DNA of 64,000 bases from Gammaproteobacteria bacterium (GCA_024742415.1 JANSYN010000017.1:17701-81700), one strand, 5' to 3'; shown: positions 19,398 to 27,846, counted from the stretch's first letter. Notes: generated by a model from the letters alone, not told the origin. Numbers and translations: made by a program.

Positions 19398-19510
19398 AGC
19401 GGATTCGTCTTCTGTCGGGTTAGAAATGTTTGGCCGGGGCAGGTGTCTCTACGGTCCTTGCCGGGCAGGCCCGGCAGCGCCTTGATGCGTCGGGTACGGC
19501 GCCAGTCGAG

Positions 19511-20194
19511 CTAGCGCCGCTTGCGCAATCCCCGTACAGCGAAGCCCGCGATCAGCAGGCAGAGCAGCCACAATGCCGCGCTGCCCATCACCGGGACTGG
19601 CCTGACGCCGGCGCCACTGCCAGACGCAGCGGCCGTGGTGACGATGTTGTCCAGCAGGGAATCGATGCTGGGATAGCTGTCGTGCACGATCTCTACGCGC
19701 TCCACGTTGTCAAGAGCGCTCAGGTCCACCGTCACCCAGTTGTCCGTATTGATCAAATGCTGCACCGTTACGGGAGCGCCGCCACCGGCGGGAAAACCGG
19801 TGATATTGACTGTGCCAGGGCCCTCACCGGCAAAGCGGCTGAAATCGATGGAAACGAGGTTGAACGGCGCGGCGTCCTGCCGCGTGACGGTCAAGGTGAG
19901 GGATTGTGGCCCACAGGCTCCACACCAACCCATGACACTGCTGCCGTTTGTCGGCACGCCGGGGCCACCCGGGGGCGGGAAGTCATTCGCGGCGCCCAAC
20001 ACACAGGAGTCGGGCGCGGCAGGCGGCGAGGGTGTATCGTCGATAATATTGAGGCCGTTCTGGGTCACGCCACTCGCCCCGTCAGGGCAAACAGCGCTGG
20101 CGGGAAAGTTTTCGAAGTTCATGGTCTGTGCCAGCGCAGCGGGAGCGAGGCTCAGGAGCATGCACATAGCGATTACTTTCAGCGATGATTGCAT
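19511..20194 (-). CDS. Exported protein with C-terminal sorting-like tail
   Basis: The 227-aa protein has a perfect AAGGAGGT ribosome site and a signal peptide (LSLAPAALA). The middle is beta-rich (LVSIDFSRFAGEGPGTVNITG) and resembles surface beta-sandwich domains. The C-terminus has a short motif (RPVPVMG), then a hydrophobic helix (LWLLCLLIAGFAV), then a basic end (RGLRKRR). This three-part tail is like exosortase/rhombosortase-type sorting signals. The processing protease is not in the window. It is likely a surface-displayed or secreted protein of unknown function. Confidence 0.78.
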   Translation of the reverse strand: MQSSLKVIAMCMLLSLAPAALAQTMNFENFPASAVCPDGASGVTQNGLNIIDDTPSPPAAPDSCVLGAANDFPPPGGPGVPTNGSSVMGWCGACGPQSLTLTVTRQDAAPFNLVSIDFSRFAGEGPGTVNITGFPAGGGAPVTVQHLINTDNWVTVDLSALDNVERVEIVHDSYPSIDSLLDNIVTTAAASGSGAGVRPVPVMGSAALWLLCLLIAGFAVRGLRKRR

Positions 20195-20294
20195 GGAAAC
20201 CTCCTTATTGTTATCCGGCTGCCAGTCTTCAGTTTATGATAAACCGGAGGTATGCACTACCTTATCAACGCCTTTGGTTTGCTCCACAGCTCCT

Positions 20295-21887
20295 TCACGT
20301 TTCCCCCACGTTTACCTCACGCTTGCGGTGCTTGCGCCCCTGCCCGCGCTTCGGTGCGGGTTTTATAACCAGTTCTCGCAACATGAACTTGAGCTTGCGC
20401 TGATCATCGCTGCGCCCAAGCTCATAGGGTGAACGCACGTCTTCGTGGGTCAGCTGCAGGCGCAGCAGGTCACCGTCGAGCTGCGCCTGTGAGATCCACA
20501 ACACCTTGTTTTGTAGCACGTGTCTGCCGCGGTCGGTGCTTCCGATCTGGACGCCGGTTTTTTCAACGCCGTTGAAGTAGTCTCCCCGGATACGCAGGCG
20601 CAGGCGCTCGGCGCTCGCCAACTCCGGCGGCAGCCGCAGAACGAGGGTGGAGCGCCAGCCGAGACTCCATGTTCCACGCTCCTCGGGCATGGCCCAGCCG
20701 CCCGACAGGAGAACATCCGTCTCCAGTGTTTGTGCGGTCACTCTTGAGACAGCCGGCAGCGTCGGCTCCAGCGGTGCGAGGAGCGCAGGCCGCATGGCGT
20801 CAAGACGACGCTCCGCCGTCCGCAAAAAAGCGCGCGGGCCCGTTCTGGCACGGATGGGCTCCGCCCCGGCCGCCCTCAGGTTCGCCAGCAGGGCCCGGGT
20901 GCGCTCGCGGGCGCAGGCAGAGGTGATGTGGTAATAGGTGTCGACGAAACACCGTGCGGTGAAATGACTGTCGCGATAATCGCCCAGCATCGGGTAACCC
21001 GCCGCCTGCAGCATGGCGCGAATATCGCCTGCATAAGCCTGCACCGTGGCCATGAAGGCAGCGTCGCGGTAACAGGGGCTGTCTGGGGAATCCACCACTG
21101 CGGGCCAGGTAAAAAAGATCTGGGCGCCCTTTTCGCGCAGCCGATCCAGGGCAGACAGTGCGCGGCGGAATTCAGACGAGATACGGAAATTGTTGCGCTG
21201 CTGCGACGCGAACACGTAGTCATTACAGGAGAGTCGTCCCACGGCCGGTGCAACGTTTGCGTTGTTATCCCGGGATTCAGTGTTACCCCATGCCCAGCGG
21301 CCGTCTGACCACAGCCGCGTCTGAATCCCGCTGGCCGTCGCCAGGTTTTCACGGGCGAACTCGAGCGGGTCCGTCATGGCGCGAATACTGCTCACCGCCT
21401 CTTGCAGAGGGTACTGGGTCAAAAGAAACCGCCCGCGCTCCCAGGGGGGCAAGGCGTCATAGTAGTGTGTCATCGAGGATTCAGGGCGCGAGATGGCTGC
21501 CAGGAAATCCGTGCTGAGCACCGCATCGTCAGCATAAAGATTCCATTCCAGCGGCAAGACGATCACATCGCCCGCCTCCACATGGTGCAGCAGGTTGTAA
21601 AGTTTGGGCAACAGTGGGTAACCCGCATTCTGCGCCACGGTGATCACCGGGGCCTCGAAATAGTCCGCGAGGATGTCCGGCACGATGGCGTGCTTGGAAT
21701 TGGACCCGGATTCAATGATGACCTTGCCGCCAGTCTGTGTGGCGGACTCGAGCAGGAACTGCGCATAGACTACCGGCAACTCGCGCCGCTCGAATGCCTG
21801 CGCATTGACGAAACGGACATAGCCGTACAGTGCGCCAACCAGCAGCGTGGCAGTGATAAGCAGGAACAGGCGTGCGGGCAATGGCAT
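20295..21887 (-). CDS. Membrane-anchored SGNH-hydrolase-like protein paired with MBOAT acyltransferase
   Basis: At 530 aa the protein has an N-terminal membrane anchor (RLFLLITATLLVGALYGYV) and a large periplasmic part. KVIIESGSNSKHAI fits the first block of SGNH hydrolases (nucleophile Ser in G-S-N-S). The sequence also resembles AlgJ/AlgX/DltD-type partners of MBOAT proteins. ATG 21887 overlaps the upstream stop codon as TGATG, so it is translated with the MBOAT gene. The pair probably O-acylates an exported glycan or lipid, with this protein transferring or removing the acyl group at the periplasmic side. The glycan is unknown. The His/Asp catalytic block is not obvious by eye. Confidence 0.75.
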   Translation of the reverse strand: MPLPARLFLLITATLLVGALYGYVRFVNAQAFERRELPVVYAQFLLESATQTGGKVIIESGSNSKHAIVPDILADYFEAPVITVAQNAGYPLLPKLYNLLHHVEAGDVIVLPLEWNLYADDAVLSTDFLAAISRPESSMTHYYDALPPWERGRFLLTQYPLQEAVSSIRAMTDPLEFARENLATASGIQTRLWSDGRWAWGNTESRDNNANVAPAVGRLSCNDYVFASQQRNNFRISSEFRRALSALDRLREKGAQIFFTWPAVVDSPDSPCYRDAAFMATVQAYAGDIRAMLQAAGYPMLGDYRDSHFTARCFVDTYYHITSACARERTRALLANLRAAGAEPIRARTGPRAFLRTAERRLDAMRPALLAPLEPTLPAVSRVTAQTLETDVLLSGGWAMPEERGTWSLGWRSTLVLRLPPELASAERLRLRIRGDYFNGVEKTGVQIGSTDRGRHVLQNKVLWISQAQLDGDLLRLQLTHEDVRSPYELGRSDDQRKLKFMLRELVIKPAPKRGQGRKHRKREVNVGET

Positions 21888-23368
21888 CAGAAATTGAAGT
21901 ACAGGAACTCGGGCGCATTGGACCCGATACTGAGCACGATAGCCGCGAACAGCGCCGAGGCGGCCAACACGGCGTGCCAGAGCCTGAACCCGCGCCCGTC
22001 GAGAGCGATTGCGTTGGAGTTGTGCGCGGTGAAGGCCAGCAATGCGAACAGCGCGATAAACATCAGGTTGCCGTGCCCGCCGAGGCTGCCCCAGTCATCG
22101 TACAGCGCCCACAGCGTGTCGGCATCCAGTGCCACCAGCGCCTGCCAGGGCAGCGCCTCAGCCAGCCCGGGGCCATTCAGCCCGGCCATGCCACGCAATA
22201 CCGCCAGCGCGGTGGGAACGTCCTCGGCACGAAAAAAAACCCAGGTGATATGGACGAAGATAAAGGTGAGCAGCCAGCCCGCCAGCGCAGGCATGCGCAG
22301 GCCCAGTTGCTGCCACAGGCGGTGCAGGCACAGCGCAACGCCATGCAGCGTACCCCACAGCACGAAGGTCCAGCCGGCGCCATGCCAGAGGCCACCTAGA
22401 ATGAAAGTCGCCATAAGGTTGAAGTATAGCCGCACGCTCATGACGCGGTTGCCGCCCAGCGCAATGTAGACGTAATCCCGCAGCCAGCGCGAGAGCGTCA
22501 TGTGCCAGCGGCGCCAGAAATCCTGAATGCTGGTGGCCTTGTAGGGCGAGTTGAAGTTCAGCGGCAGACGAATGTTAAACAACAGCGCCGCACCAATGGC
22601 CATATCGGTATAGCCCGAAAAGTCATAGTAAAGCTGGAACGTGTAGCTGAGGCTGGTAGCCCAAGCCTCGAGCAAGTCCAGGTTACCCGCGTTGGCGTAG
22701 CCCTGGTTGGCCCAAAGGGCAAAGGTATCGGCAATCACCACTTTCTTGAACAGCCCGATGCAAAAAATCAGCACCCCGCTGCCGATGTTGTGCCAGTGTA
22801 TGCGTGTGTTCGCTCGGCTGACGAACTGGGGCATCATCTCCCGGTGATGCACGATGGGCCCGGCGATCAACTGCGGGAAGAAACACACGAACAGGCAGTA
22901 GCTGACGAAATCGTACTCCTGGGTATCGTAACGGTAGCAGTCCACCAGGTAGGCGATCTGCTGGAAGGTAAAGAAGCTGATTGCCAGCGGCAGCACAAGG
23001 TGTAACAGCGGGACCTCGCTGCCCAGTACCAGGTTGACGTTGCCGATCAGAAAATCCGCGTACTTGAACCAGCCCAACAGCCCCAGGTTAAACAACACCC
23101 CCACGGTGAGCAGGGCCCGGTGTGTGTGCGGTTGCTCTGCAGCGAGCAGCCGGGTGCGATGCAGCGCGCGCCCAATCGCATAATTTACCGCGATCGACGC
23201 GAGAATGAGCAGCAGGTATTTGGGGTTCCAGTAGCCGTAGAAATACAGCGACGCGCCCACCAGCCACAGTTTGGCCACCAGAGGCGGCGCCAGTCTTTGC
23301 AACAGGAAATAGCCGACAAACACTACCGGCAGAAAGGCGAAAATATAGACCGTAGAATTGAAGAGCAA
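21887..23368 (-). CDS. MBOAT family O-acyltransferase (AlgI-like)
   Basis: The polytopic membrane protein has 493 aa. The start is TTG 23368, because MLFNSTVYIFAFLPVVF is the usual N-terminus of AlgI-like proteins and no ATG lies nearby. IQDFWRRWHMTLSRWLRDYV and the conserved histidine region FILGGLWHGAGWTFVLWG are the defining motifs. The catalytic His is in WHGAGW. It would move acyl groups across the inner membrane for glycan O-acetylation, together with the coupled downstream gene. The two genes form a minimal acylation unit with no visible alginate genes nearby. The ribosome site is weak, consistent with low expression. Confidence 0.94.
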   Translation of the reverse strand: MLFNSTVYIFAFLPVVFVGYFLLQRLAPPLVAKLWLVGASLYFYGYWNPKYLLLILASIAVNYAIGRALHRTRLLAAEQPHTHRALLTVGVLFNLGLLGWFKYADFLIGNVNLVLGSEVPLLHLVLPLAISFFTFQQIAYLVDCYRYDTQEYDFVSYCLFVCFFPQLIAGPIVHHREMMPQFVSRANTRIHWHNIGSGVLIFCIGLFKKVVIADTFALWANQGYANAGNLDLLEAWATSLSYTFQLYYDFSGYTDMAIGAALLFNIRLPLNFNSPYKATSIQDFWRRWHMTLSRWLRDYVYIALGGNRVMSVRLYFNLMATFILGGLWHGAGWTFVLWGTLHGVALCLHRLWQQLGLRMPALAGWLLTFIFVHITWVFFRAEDVPTALAVLRGMAGLNGPGLAEALPWQALVALDADTLWALYDDWGSLGGHGNLMFIALFALLAFTAHNSNAIALDGRGFRLWHAVLAASALFAAIVLSIGSNAPEFLYFNF

Positions 23369-23437
23369 AGCGAGTCTGCCAAGCGTTCTTTTTATGGGCG
23401 CTATTGTTGCACAGTTGCCCGGGGCGCGCTCGCCTGG

Positions 23438-23836
23438 CTAGTACGGTGATGCCTGGAGAAGAACCGCTACGGAATTTTTACATCGATGCAATTTCCAGGG
23501 CTTAACGACATCAAAAGATTCGTTTTCGTACTTCAGTTGCAGCGCGTCGCCAATCTCAAAGGATAGGTTATCGTTCTGAAAGTTCTCTTTTGCAAAAGCA
23601 ATTGCTTTCTCATCGATATCTATACCGCATACGCTCTGAAAATAACGAGCCAGGTACTCATCAATAATCCCCGTTGAACCGCCAACGCTCAACACGGATT
23701 GGTCGCTCAAATCCTGCTCAAGGTACTCTGACATAATGGCGACCATCGTGGCCGCCTTCCTTTGACGCCCAGCGACGTTGAACACAGTTTGCTTTAAATC
23801 AGAGTAATTGTATTGATACTCAAGTTCTTCAGACAC
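23438..23836 (-). pseudogene. Truncated class I SAM-dependent methyltransferase
   Basis: GTG 23836 (AAGGGGG just upstream) opens a frame with a Rossmann methyltransferase start: VLSVGGSTGIIDEYLARYF (motif I), then VCGIDIDEKAIAFAKENF and ISFEIGDALQLKYENESFDVV-like motifs II-III. Homology stops abruptly at about 23505. The next 21 residues look unrelated and the frame ends only 70 bp before the MBOAT start. The second half of a normal enzyme (200-270 aa) is therefore missing by deletion, not by a simple frameshift. It was probably part of a surface-glycan locus. An open frame extends to 23944, but the added residues look non-coding. Confidence 0.6.
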
Positions 23837-24060
23837 ACATCCCCCTTCGTGTCCGCTCGGAGTAGATAGCGGCCCAGTGGGTAAGTGTAGTCTAAATGAC
23901 AGCCTGTAGGCGAAAGCACTCGAAGCAAAGTTCTGCAAAGCCATTGCTGTTTACACTACGGGTAAGATTAGCCCGCTCTCTGAGCCAAATGACTCTCGAT
24001 AGCGCAGGACACGCAGTCGCCCGCTCTAGCGCTTGGTAACTGGTTGTATCTAGGGGAAAT

Positions 24061-24105
24061 TGGTGGGCCGTGCTGGATTCGAACCAGCGACCAATTGGTT
24101 AAAAG
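24061..24105 (-). other. 3' fragment of tRNA-Lys(TTT): attachment-site scar
   Basis: Read on the minus strand, the segment has the anticodon loop CTTTTAACC, variable region, the T-arm GCTGGTTCGAATCCAGC and the acceptor end ACGGCCCACCA. This is the 3' part of a tRNA-Lys gene with encoded CCA. Beyond the anticodon loop the sequence no longer matches a tRNA, and no partner for the acceptor stem exists, so it is not a functional tRNA. Such fragments are left by tyrosine-recombinase elements that integrate into tRNA genes. It marks a boundary between host-like sequence and a mobile region. Confidence 0.82.
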
Positions 24106-24240
24106 CCCGATCTGCGCAGCTCAATCTCGACATTCGAAAAAGCCGCGAAAGACGAGCTTGAAAGCGGCGTATTCAGCGGCACCAAGGGTGCGGGCGGTGT
24201 CAGCACCGCTCTGAGCCGCATTGCCGAGAACCTGCGCGGA

Positions 24241-24942
24241 ATGGAAAAGTCCATATTGGAGGCAGGGGCTTCTGGGGCAAATGATGCCCTAGAGGCTGGC
24301 AAGCACCTCGAGACCATGCGCGCAGCGATGCGCTCGAAGAAGTCTCTGCCAGAGAAGATTGATGGGATAGCAGCCAGCGACGTTAAGCTCAAAGCCGTGC
24401 ATTCACGCATGGATGTCTCCAGCATTGCACAGTCAACGCTCCGCCTCTTAAACAACCTGCCTCACGAGACGAACGTCGTATCAGATTTCTCGCGCAATGC
24501 GTCCGTGAGGTCTAGCCAGCGCGACGCGCTTGCCAAACTTGGAGGCTACCTCGAAGAGACGAGTCATGCGCTGCAGCAATCACTCGAGATGTATTCTGAA
24601 CAGGACCTGCCCACGCTTGCCCCTTTCGAGCGAATTTCGGGTAATCGAGCCATCATGGTCATGTGGCGTGAAATCCCGGCGGCCTGGGCTGCCGGTATAA
24701 CGATCGATTTCATGCCTTACTTCCTGCTGTTTTATCTGTTCATCTCTGCCAGCGGCATGACGCCCGAGCAACATCGTGCTGCGCGCGCACGCGCCATGAC
24801 TATTGATGAATACATCGATCATACAGATGTCGCTTCCGGCATTAAGCAATACCGTACACATCCCGATGACGTTGAAATCCTGATGCGCAAGAACAAGAGG
24901 CGCGAGGACCATCGCGAGCAAGCCGAGCGTGAGGACGAGTGA
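24241..24942 (+). CDS. Membrane protein with coiled-coil-like N-terminus, probably 5'-truncated
   Basis: I do not recognise the family. ATG 24241 has no ribosome site, and the frame is open back to 24103, directly at the tRNA-Lys scar. The preceding residues (FEKAAKDELESG) look protein-like, so the gene has probably lost its 5' end at the recombination junction. The visible part has a long charged helical region, one or two membrane segments (MPYFLLFYLFIS near residue 160), then a charged tail (MRKNKRREDHREQAEREDE). Its stop overlaps the next start as TGATG. It heads a three-gene unit with a small membrane protein and a secreted metallopeptidase. Confidence 0.6.
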   Translation: MEKSILEAGASGANDALEAGKHLETMRAAMRSKKSLPEKIDGIAASDVKLKAVHSRMDVSSIAQSTLRLLNNLPHETNVVSDFSRNASVRSSQRDALAKLGGYLEETSHALQQSLEMYSEQDLPTLAPFERISGNRAIMVMWREIPAAWAAGITIDFMPYFLLFYLFISASGMTPEQHRAARARAMTIDEYIDHTDVASGIKQYRTHPDDVEILMRKNKRREDHREQAEREDE

Positions 24943-25160
24943 TGGAGACGCTAAAGCAGGCCTTAGAGCTGTGGGAGAAGTACGCAGAAAGCGTCAACAA
25001 GGCGCTGATAAAGCTGCTGATCGTCGTGTTTGTTCTGATCAATGTCTGCCTGGTTCTGCTCTCTGCGGATGAAAGCAGCTCTGTGCAGGCAACAACCGCG
25101 CCGCCCGACTGCATCCATAAGAAGGATGGCATACAGATTTGTAACTCAGTGCAGAGGTAA
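24942..25160 (+). CDS. Small single-pass membrane protein (72 aa)
   Basis: ATG 24942 overlaps the stop of the previous gene (TGATG), showing translational coupling. The product has an amphipathic N-terminal helix (ALELWEKYAESVNKALIK), one membrane segment (LLIVVFVLINVCLVLL) and a short periplasmic tail with two Cys (PPDCIHKKDGIQICNSV), which could form a disulfide. Its function is unknown. Position suggests it works with the flanking membrane protein and metallopeptidase. Confidence 0.62.
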   Translation: METLKQALELWEKYAESVNKALIKLLIVVFVLINVCLVLLSADESSSVQATTAPPDCIHKKDGIQICNSVQR

Positions 25161-25166
25161 ATCCCT

Positions 25167-25802
25167 ATGAAACTTATAGACATTCTGGTGGGCGTATCAC
25201 TGATATCCCTAATTCAACTCACGCCCGGACCGGCAAGCGCGAGTGAGTATGAGACCATACGATTCTCCGAGAATGATGTCGTTTGCACCTTTGCTGCCCG
25301 TCCCAACTTTGGCCGAGAGGTCCGGCTCAGCAAACCCAGTCGCGAGGCACGCAAGTCCGTGGAGTGGCTATCGGACTACGTGGGTATTCACCCGAACTTT
25401 CAGATCATGGCTGGTAAGTTTGAAAGTGGTGCTAGCCCCGTCGCATTCGCCGCTATACACGATAGTGTGCGGTTTATCGTGTATGACGTGGACATTATGT
25501 ACCAATCCGCCAAGAACACCGTGACGTGGCGAGATCTTGGCGTGATGGCGCACGAGATGGGTCATCACATCAGCGGCGCGACGACGCTCGGAACCAAGTC
25601 TCCGCATGACGGGGAGCTTGAAGCTGATCGCGCTGCCGGTCATCTGCTTCGCCTGCTGGGTGCAAGCGTTGAGCAGGCTCTAAGCATGGCGAGTGTGTTT
25701 TCCAGTGAGGGGTCTCTCACTCATCCGCCCAGGCAGGAGCGGGAAGACGCCATCATCGACGGGTGGGAGAATGCCCAGGCGCTGCTGCAGGCAACACGCT
25801 GA
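25167..25802 (+). CDS. Secreted M48-like zinc metallopeptidase
   Basis: The 211-aa protein has a signal peptide (IDILVGVSLISLIQLTPGPASA). The active-site motif is VMAHEMGHHISG (His129, Glu130, His133). It is followed 20 residues later by GELEADRAAG, which supplies the third zinc ligand in the E-x-x-x-D pattern typical of M48 peptidases (Ste24/HtpX/BepA-like). The protein is short: it has only the catalytic domain and no TPR repeats. It lies 6 bp after the small membrane protein gene, so the three are one operon. A periplasmic protease within a mobile element could trim envelope proteins during transfer, but this is a guess. Confidence 0.82.
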   Translation: MKLIDILVGVSLISLIQLTPGPASASEYETIRFSENDVVCTFAARPNFGREVRLSKPSREARKSVEWLSDYVGIHPNFQIMAGKFESGASPVAFAAIHDSVRFIVYDVDIMYQSAKNTVTWRDLGVMAHEMGHHISGATTLGTKSPHDGELEADRAAGHLLRLLGASVEQALSMASVFSSEGSLTHPPRQEREDAIIDGWENAQALLQATR

Positions 25803-25808
25803 GCAATG

Positions 25809-26423
25809 CTACAACGCACCGGTATAGAGATGCTCGATCTCGGTGGGCTGGATACATAGATAGTCCATGGTTTGGCGCTCGCTTGAGTGCCCAAACGCAA
25901 CGCTCAAAAGCGCAGTCGGCTGATTGAATGTCTTGCGCTGATGATATCCCCAGGTCTTTCGTAAAGTATGAGATCCGTAGTTGCCGTCAAGTTGGGCCAT
26001 TGAGCACCAATGCTTGACCATGGCGGTGAGCGTTGTGGCGGTGAGTGCCTCGCGGGTTTTAAAGGATTTAAAGAGCGGTGCTTCTGGCTCAGGCTCGGGG
26101 TGAACGCGCAGCCAGCCTCGCAGCGCTTTGATCACATTCTCGTTCAGCGTCGCGGCGCGATACTTCCCATTCTTGCTTTGTTTGATCTCTAGCCTGTCCC
26201 CGGCATTGAGGTGGGCAACCTGACCCACCTTGATAGAGACCAGCTCGTTAGCCCTATACGCCGTATTTATCCCGAAGGTGAATAAACACAGATCACGCGG
26301 ATTGTTGCGCAATGCGTATTTGATGTTCTCGATGGCTTTCAGGTCGGTGATAGGAGCAACCTTGATGGAGGAGCCCTTCTTCGGGTGGTTCGGGTTACGG
26401 ATAGAGATATTCGCTTTGCTCAT
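25809..26423 (-). CDS. Short tyrosine recombinase (phage integrase catalytic domain only)
   Basis: With 204 aa it is about half of a normal integrase and lacks the arm-binding and most of the core-binding domain. The catalytic residues are present: Arg in NTAYRANELVS, HTLRKTWGYH, His in FGHSSERQTM, and the nucleophile Tyr in DYLCI. Similar short recombinases act in small integrative elements or as DNA invertases. SD-like ATAGGA precedes ATG 26423. It is convergent with the metallopeptidase unit and stops 7 bp from it. Its likely promoter lies between perfect inverted repeats (26433-26566), so the enzyme may control its own transcription by inversion. Confidence 0.88.
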   Translation of the reverse strand: MSKANISIRNPNHPKKGSSIKVAPITDLKAIENIKYALRNNPRDLCLFTFGINTAYRANELVSIKVGQVAHLNAGDRLEIKQSKNGKYRAATLNENVIKALRGWLRVHPEPEPEAPLFKSFKTREALTATTLTAMVKHWCSMAQLDGNYGSHTLRKTWGYHQRKTFNQPTALLSVAFGHSSERQTMDYLCIQPTEIEHLYTGAL

Positions 26424-26432
26424 GATCCTATC

Positions 26433-26566
26433 TTTTCTCTAGAAGTTAATATTATATGTAAATCCCTATGTATTCAACGGGCTCTAGACCATAGCCTGCC
26501 CGCCTAGCGGAGAAAACCCAGCCCGAAACGCCCTGAAATCCAAGTCCCCTTAACTTCTAGAGAAAA
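26433..26566. repeat. Perfect 17-bp inverted repeats flanking a 100-bp segment
   Basis: TTTTCTCTAGAAGTTAA (26433-26449) and its exact reverse complement TTAACTTCTAGAGAAAA (26550-26566) flank 100 bp between the short recombinase gene and the next rightward gene. The right copy also sits in its own dyad, CTTAACTT-8 nt-AAGTTAAG (26549-26572). Two inverted arms around a 6-8 bp spacer is the layout of a tyrosine-recombinase core site. The left copy keeps only one good arm. Confidence 0.8.
26449..26477 (-). promoter_or_regulatory. Predicted sigma-70 promoter of the short recombinase
   Basis: On the minus strand TTGAAT (26472-26477) and TAATAT (26449-26454) are separated by 17 bp. An alternative -10, TATAAT at 26451-26456, has a 15-bp spacer. 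The promoter lies inside the inverted-repeat-bounded segment and points at the recombinase gene. Inversion would point it at the gene starting at 26593. Confidence 0.5.
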
Positions 26567-26592
26567 GTTAAGCGGTTTCGCCCTCTTTATTT

Positions 26593-27186
26593 ATGGGCAA
26601 CCGGGAGGGTGAGTCGGTGGGTAAACGGGGCGTTCACGAAGCGCTTTTGCGACCATGCATGGTCGCCCTAGCGCTGGCCACGATGACGGCGCGCGCGGAT
26701 CTGACTACCGATATCGACGGGGCAATCCTGGCGGGCCTCCGCCACGACACCAGCCTTACCAAGAAAGAGAAGCTCTTTACCTATCGCTGCGAGTCGATCG
26801 AGCGAACGATAGGGTTTTCCGAAACCCCTACCGGACAGGCAACCAAATACTCATGTGATGTGGCTGGCGTCGGGATAGCGCTGTATGCCGGAGCAGATCT
26901 GGGCAAACATCCGCCCGAAAAGGTGGGGCAATATTTCGTGGATGCGCTGGCCGAAGAAGGTGTGAGGGCAAAAGTCTTCATCAAGCCGGACCACGAATTT
27001 GGCTCGAGCATGGCGTTCTACATCAATGGCGATAGTTGGCGAGATGAACCTGTCGACCCACTGAAAGGTGTGGATCTAGTAAAATTCCTCGCTGCGGAAT
27101 CAAAATTGATTTTGTTTGCAGATGGAAGGATCGAAAAAATTACGGTCGATCCTATCCAACAGGAAAGTCCTGCTTCTCAAAAATAG
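26593..27186 (+). CDS. Hypothetical exported protein (197 aa)
   Basis: I do not recognise the family. The N-terminus has a basic stretch then a hydrophobic core (CMVALALATMTARA), which fits a signal peptide cleaved near residue 35. A later start, such as ATG 26656, would shorten the N-region. The mature part is mixed alpha/beta with FTYRCESIERTIGF, KYSCDVAGVGIALYAGAD and KVFIKPDHEFGSSMAFYING. Two Cys may pair. The 3' end overlaps the convergent gene by 35 bp. It faces away from the recombinase promoter unless that segment inverts. Confidence 0.6.
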   Translation: MGNREGESVGKRGVHEALLRPCMVALALATMTARADLTTDIDGAILAGLRHDTSLTKKEKLFTYRCESIERTIGFSETPTGQATKYSCDVAGVGIALYAGADLGKHPPEKVGQYFVDALAEEGVRAKVFIKPDHEFGSSMAFYINGDSWRDEPVDPLKGVDLVKFLAAESKLILFADGRIEKITVDPIQQESPASQK

Positions 27187-27796
27187 CACCGAAGCCACTT
27201 TCCAGATCCGGACGATCTGCGTTGTCATGGGAATTCTCTGCCTCTGTTCTATCCTCTGGCAATGCTCCACTGTGATCTAGCGATTGTCGATGGTCACGCA
27301 GCTCTGCATGTTTATCCAGCCACTCCTTAAAATCGGGGTTTTGATGGGCCGTGTCAGCGTCGATACTTCCATCGCGAATACCTTCATAGATAGAAAGCGC
27401 AATCGCTTTTCTGCGTTCTTCCGGGTCTACGATCTGCATGAGTTTTTCGAAGGTTTTCTCGTCAAGTAATTCGGCTGCAAATTGCTCCGCGAAATCCTCG
27501 CCGTATTTCCTTGCCATAGCCAACTCGATCTCTTGCAGTTGACGATCGAGAATAGCCATTATCATGAGATCTGTTCTGGTCTTCTCCTCTTTCTTCTTGG
27601 CCGTGGAAGAGTTCTCCATTCGACCGTTTGGATTGATTTGAAGGCCGCCGATTGAGGGTGAATCGTCACCGCTCATACTCGCGGCGATATAGTAGTTATG
27701 GCGAATCCATTCGAGAGTTTCCCCTGTCACTTCGCGGCGTTTGTCATCGAACAATGCGCTGAGTTCACCGGATTTTGGGGACCTAGGATCAATCAT
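27152..27796 (-). CDS. Hypothetical cytoplasmic protein (214 aa)
   Basis: No family is recognised. The protein is highly charged, with a central helical block (KTRTDLMIMAILDRQLQEIE, then ARKYGEDFAEQFAAELLDE) and a disordered acidic C-terminus. No signal peptide or membrane helix is present. It reads leftward into the tail of the exported-protein gene (35-bp overlap at 3' ends). It lies on the same strand as the ardA unit. Such charged accessory proteins are common in conjugative elements. The function cannot be inferred. Confidence 0.58.
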   Translation of the reverse strand: MIDPRSPKSGELSALFDDKRREVTGETLEWIRHNYYIAASMSGDDSPSIGGLQINPNGRMENSSTAKKKEEKTRTDLMIMAILDRQLQEIELAMARKYGEDFAEQFAAELLDEKTFEKLMQIVDPEERRKAIALSIYEGIRDGSIDADTAHQNPDFKEWLDKHAELRDHRQSLDHSGALPEDRTEAENSHDNADRPDLESGFGAIFEKQDFPVG

Positions 27797-27846
27797 GGTC
27801 CACCTCGCAGCGCGCGGCGCGATGGCGTACTACTTGACGCCATAAA

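Noticed and set aside
21402..22469. 355-codon open frame on the plus strand
   Set aside because: Antisense to the SGNH-like and MBOAT genes. The composition is low in hydrophobic order and there is no recognisable domain.
23495..23515. Integron attC-like site (GCTTAAC core) at the methyltransferase break
   Set aside because: Only one core-like heptamer is present. No matching GTTRRRY core at a suitable distance and no integron integrase.
24061..24136. Complete tRNA-Lys gene
   Set aside because: Only the 3' part matches. The 5' acceptor strand and D-arm are absent, and the sequence becomes protein-coding.
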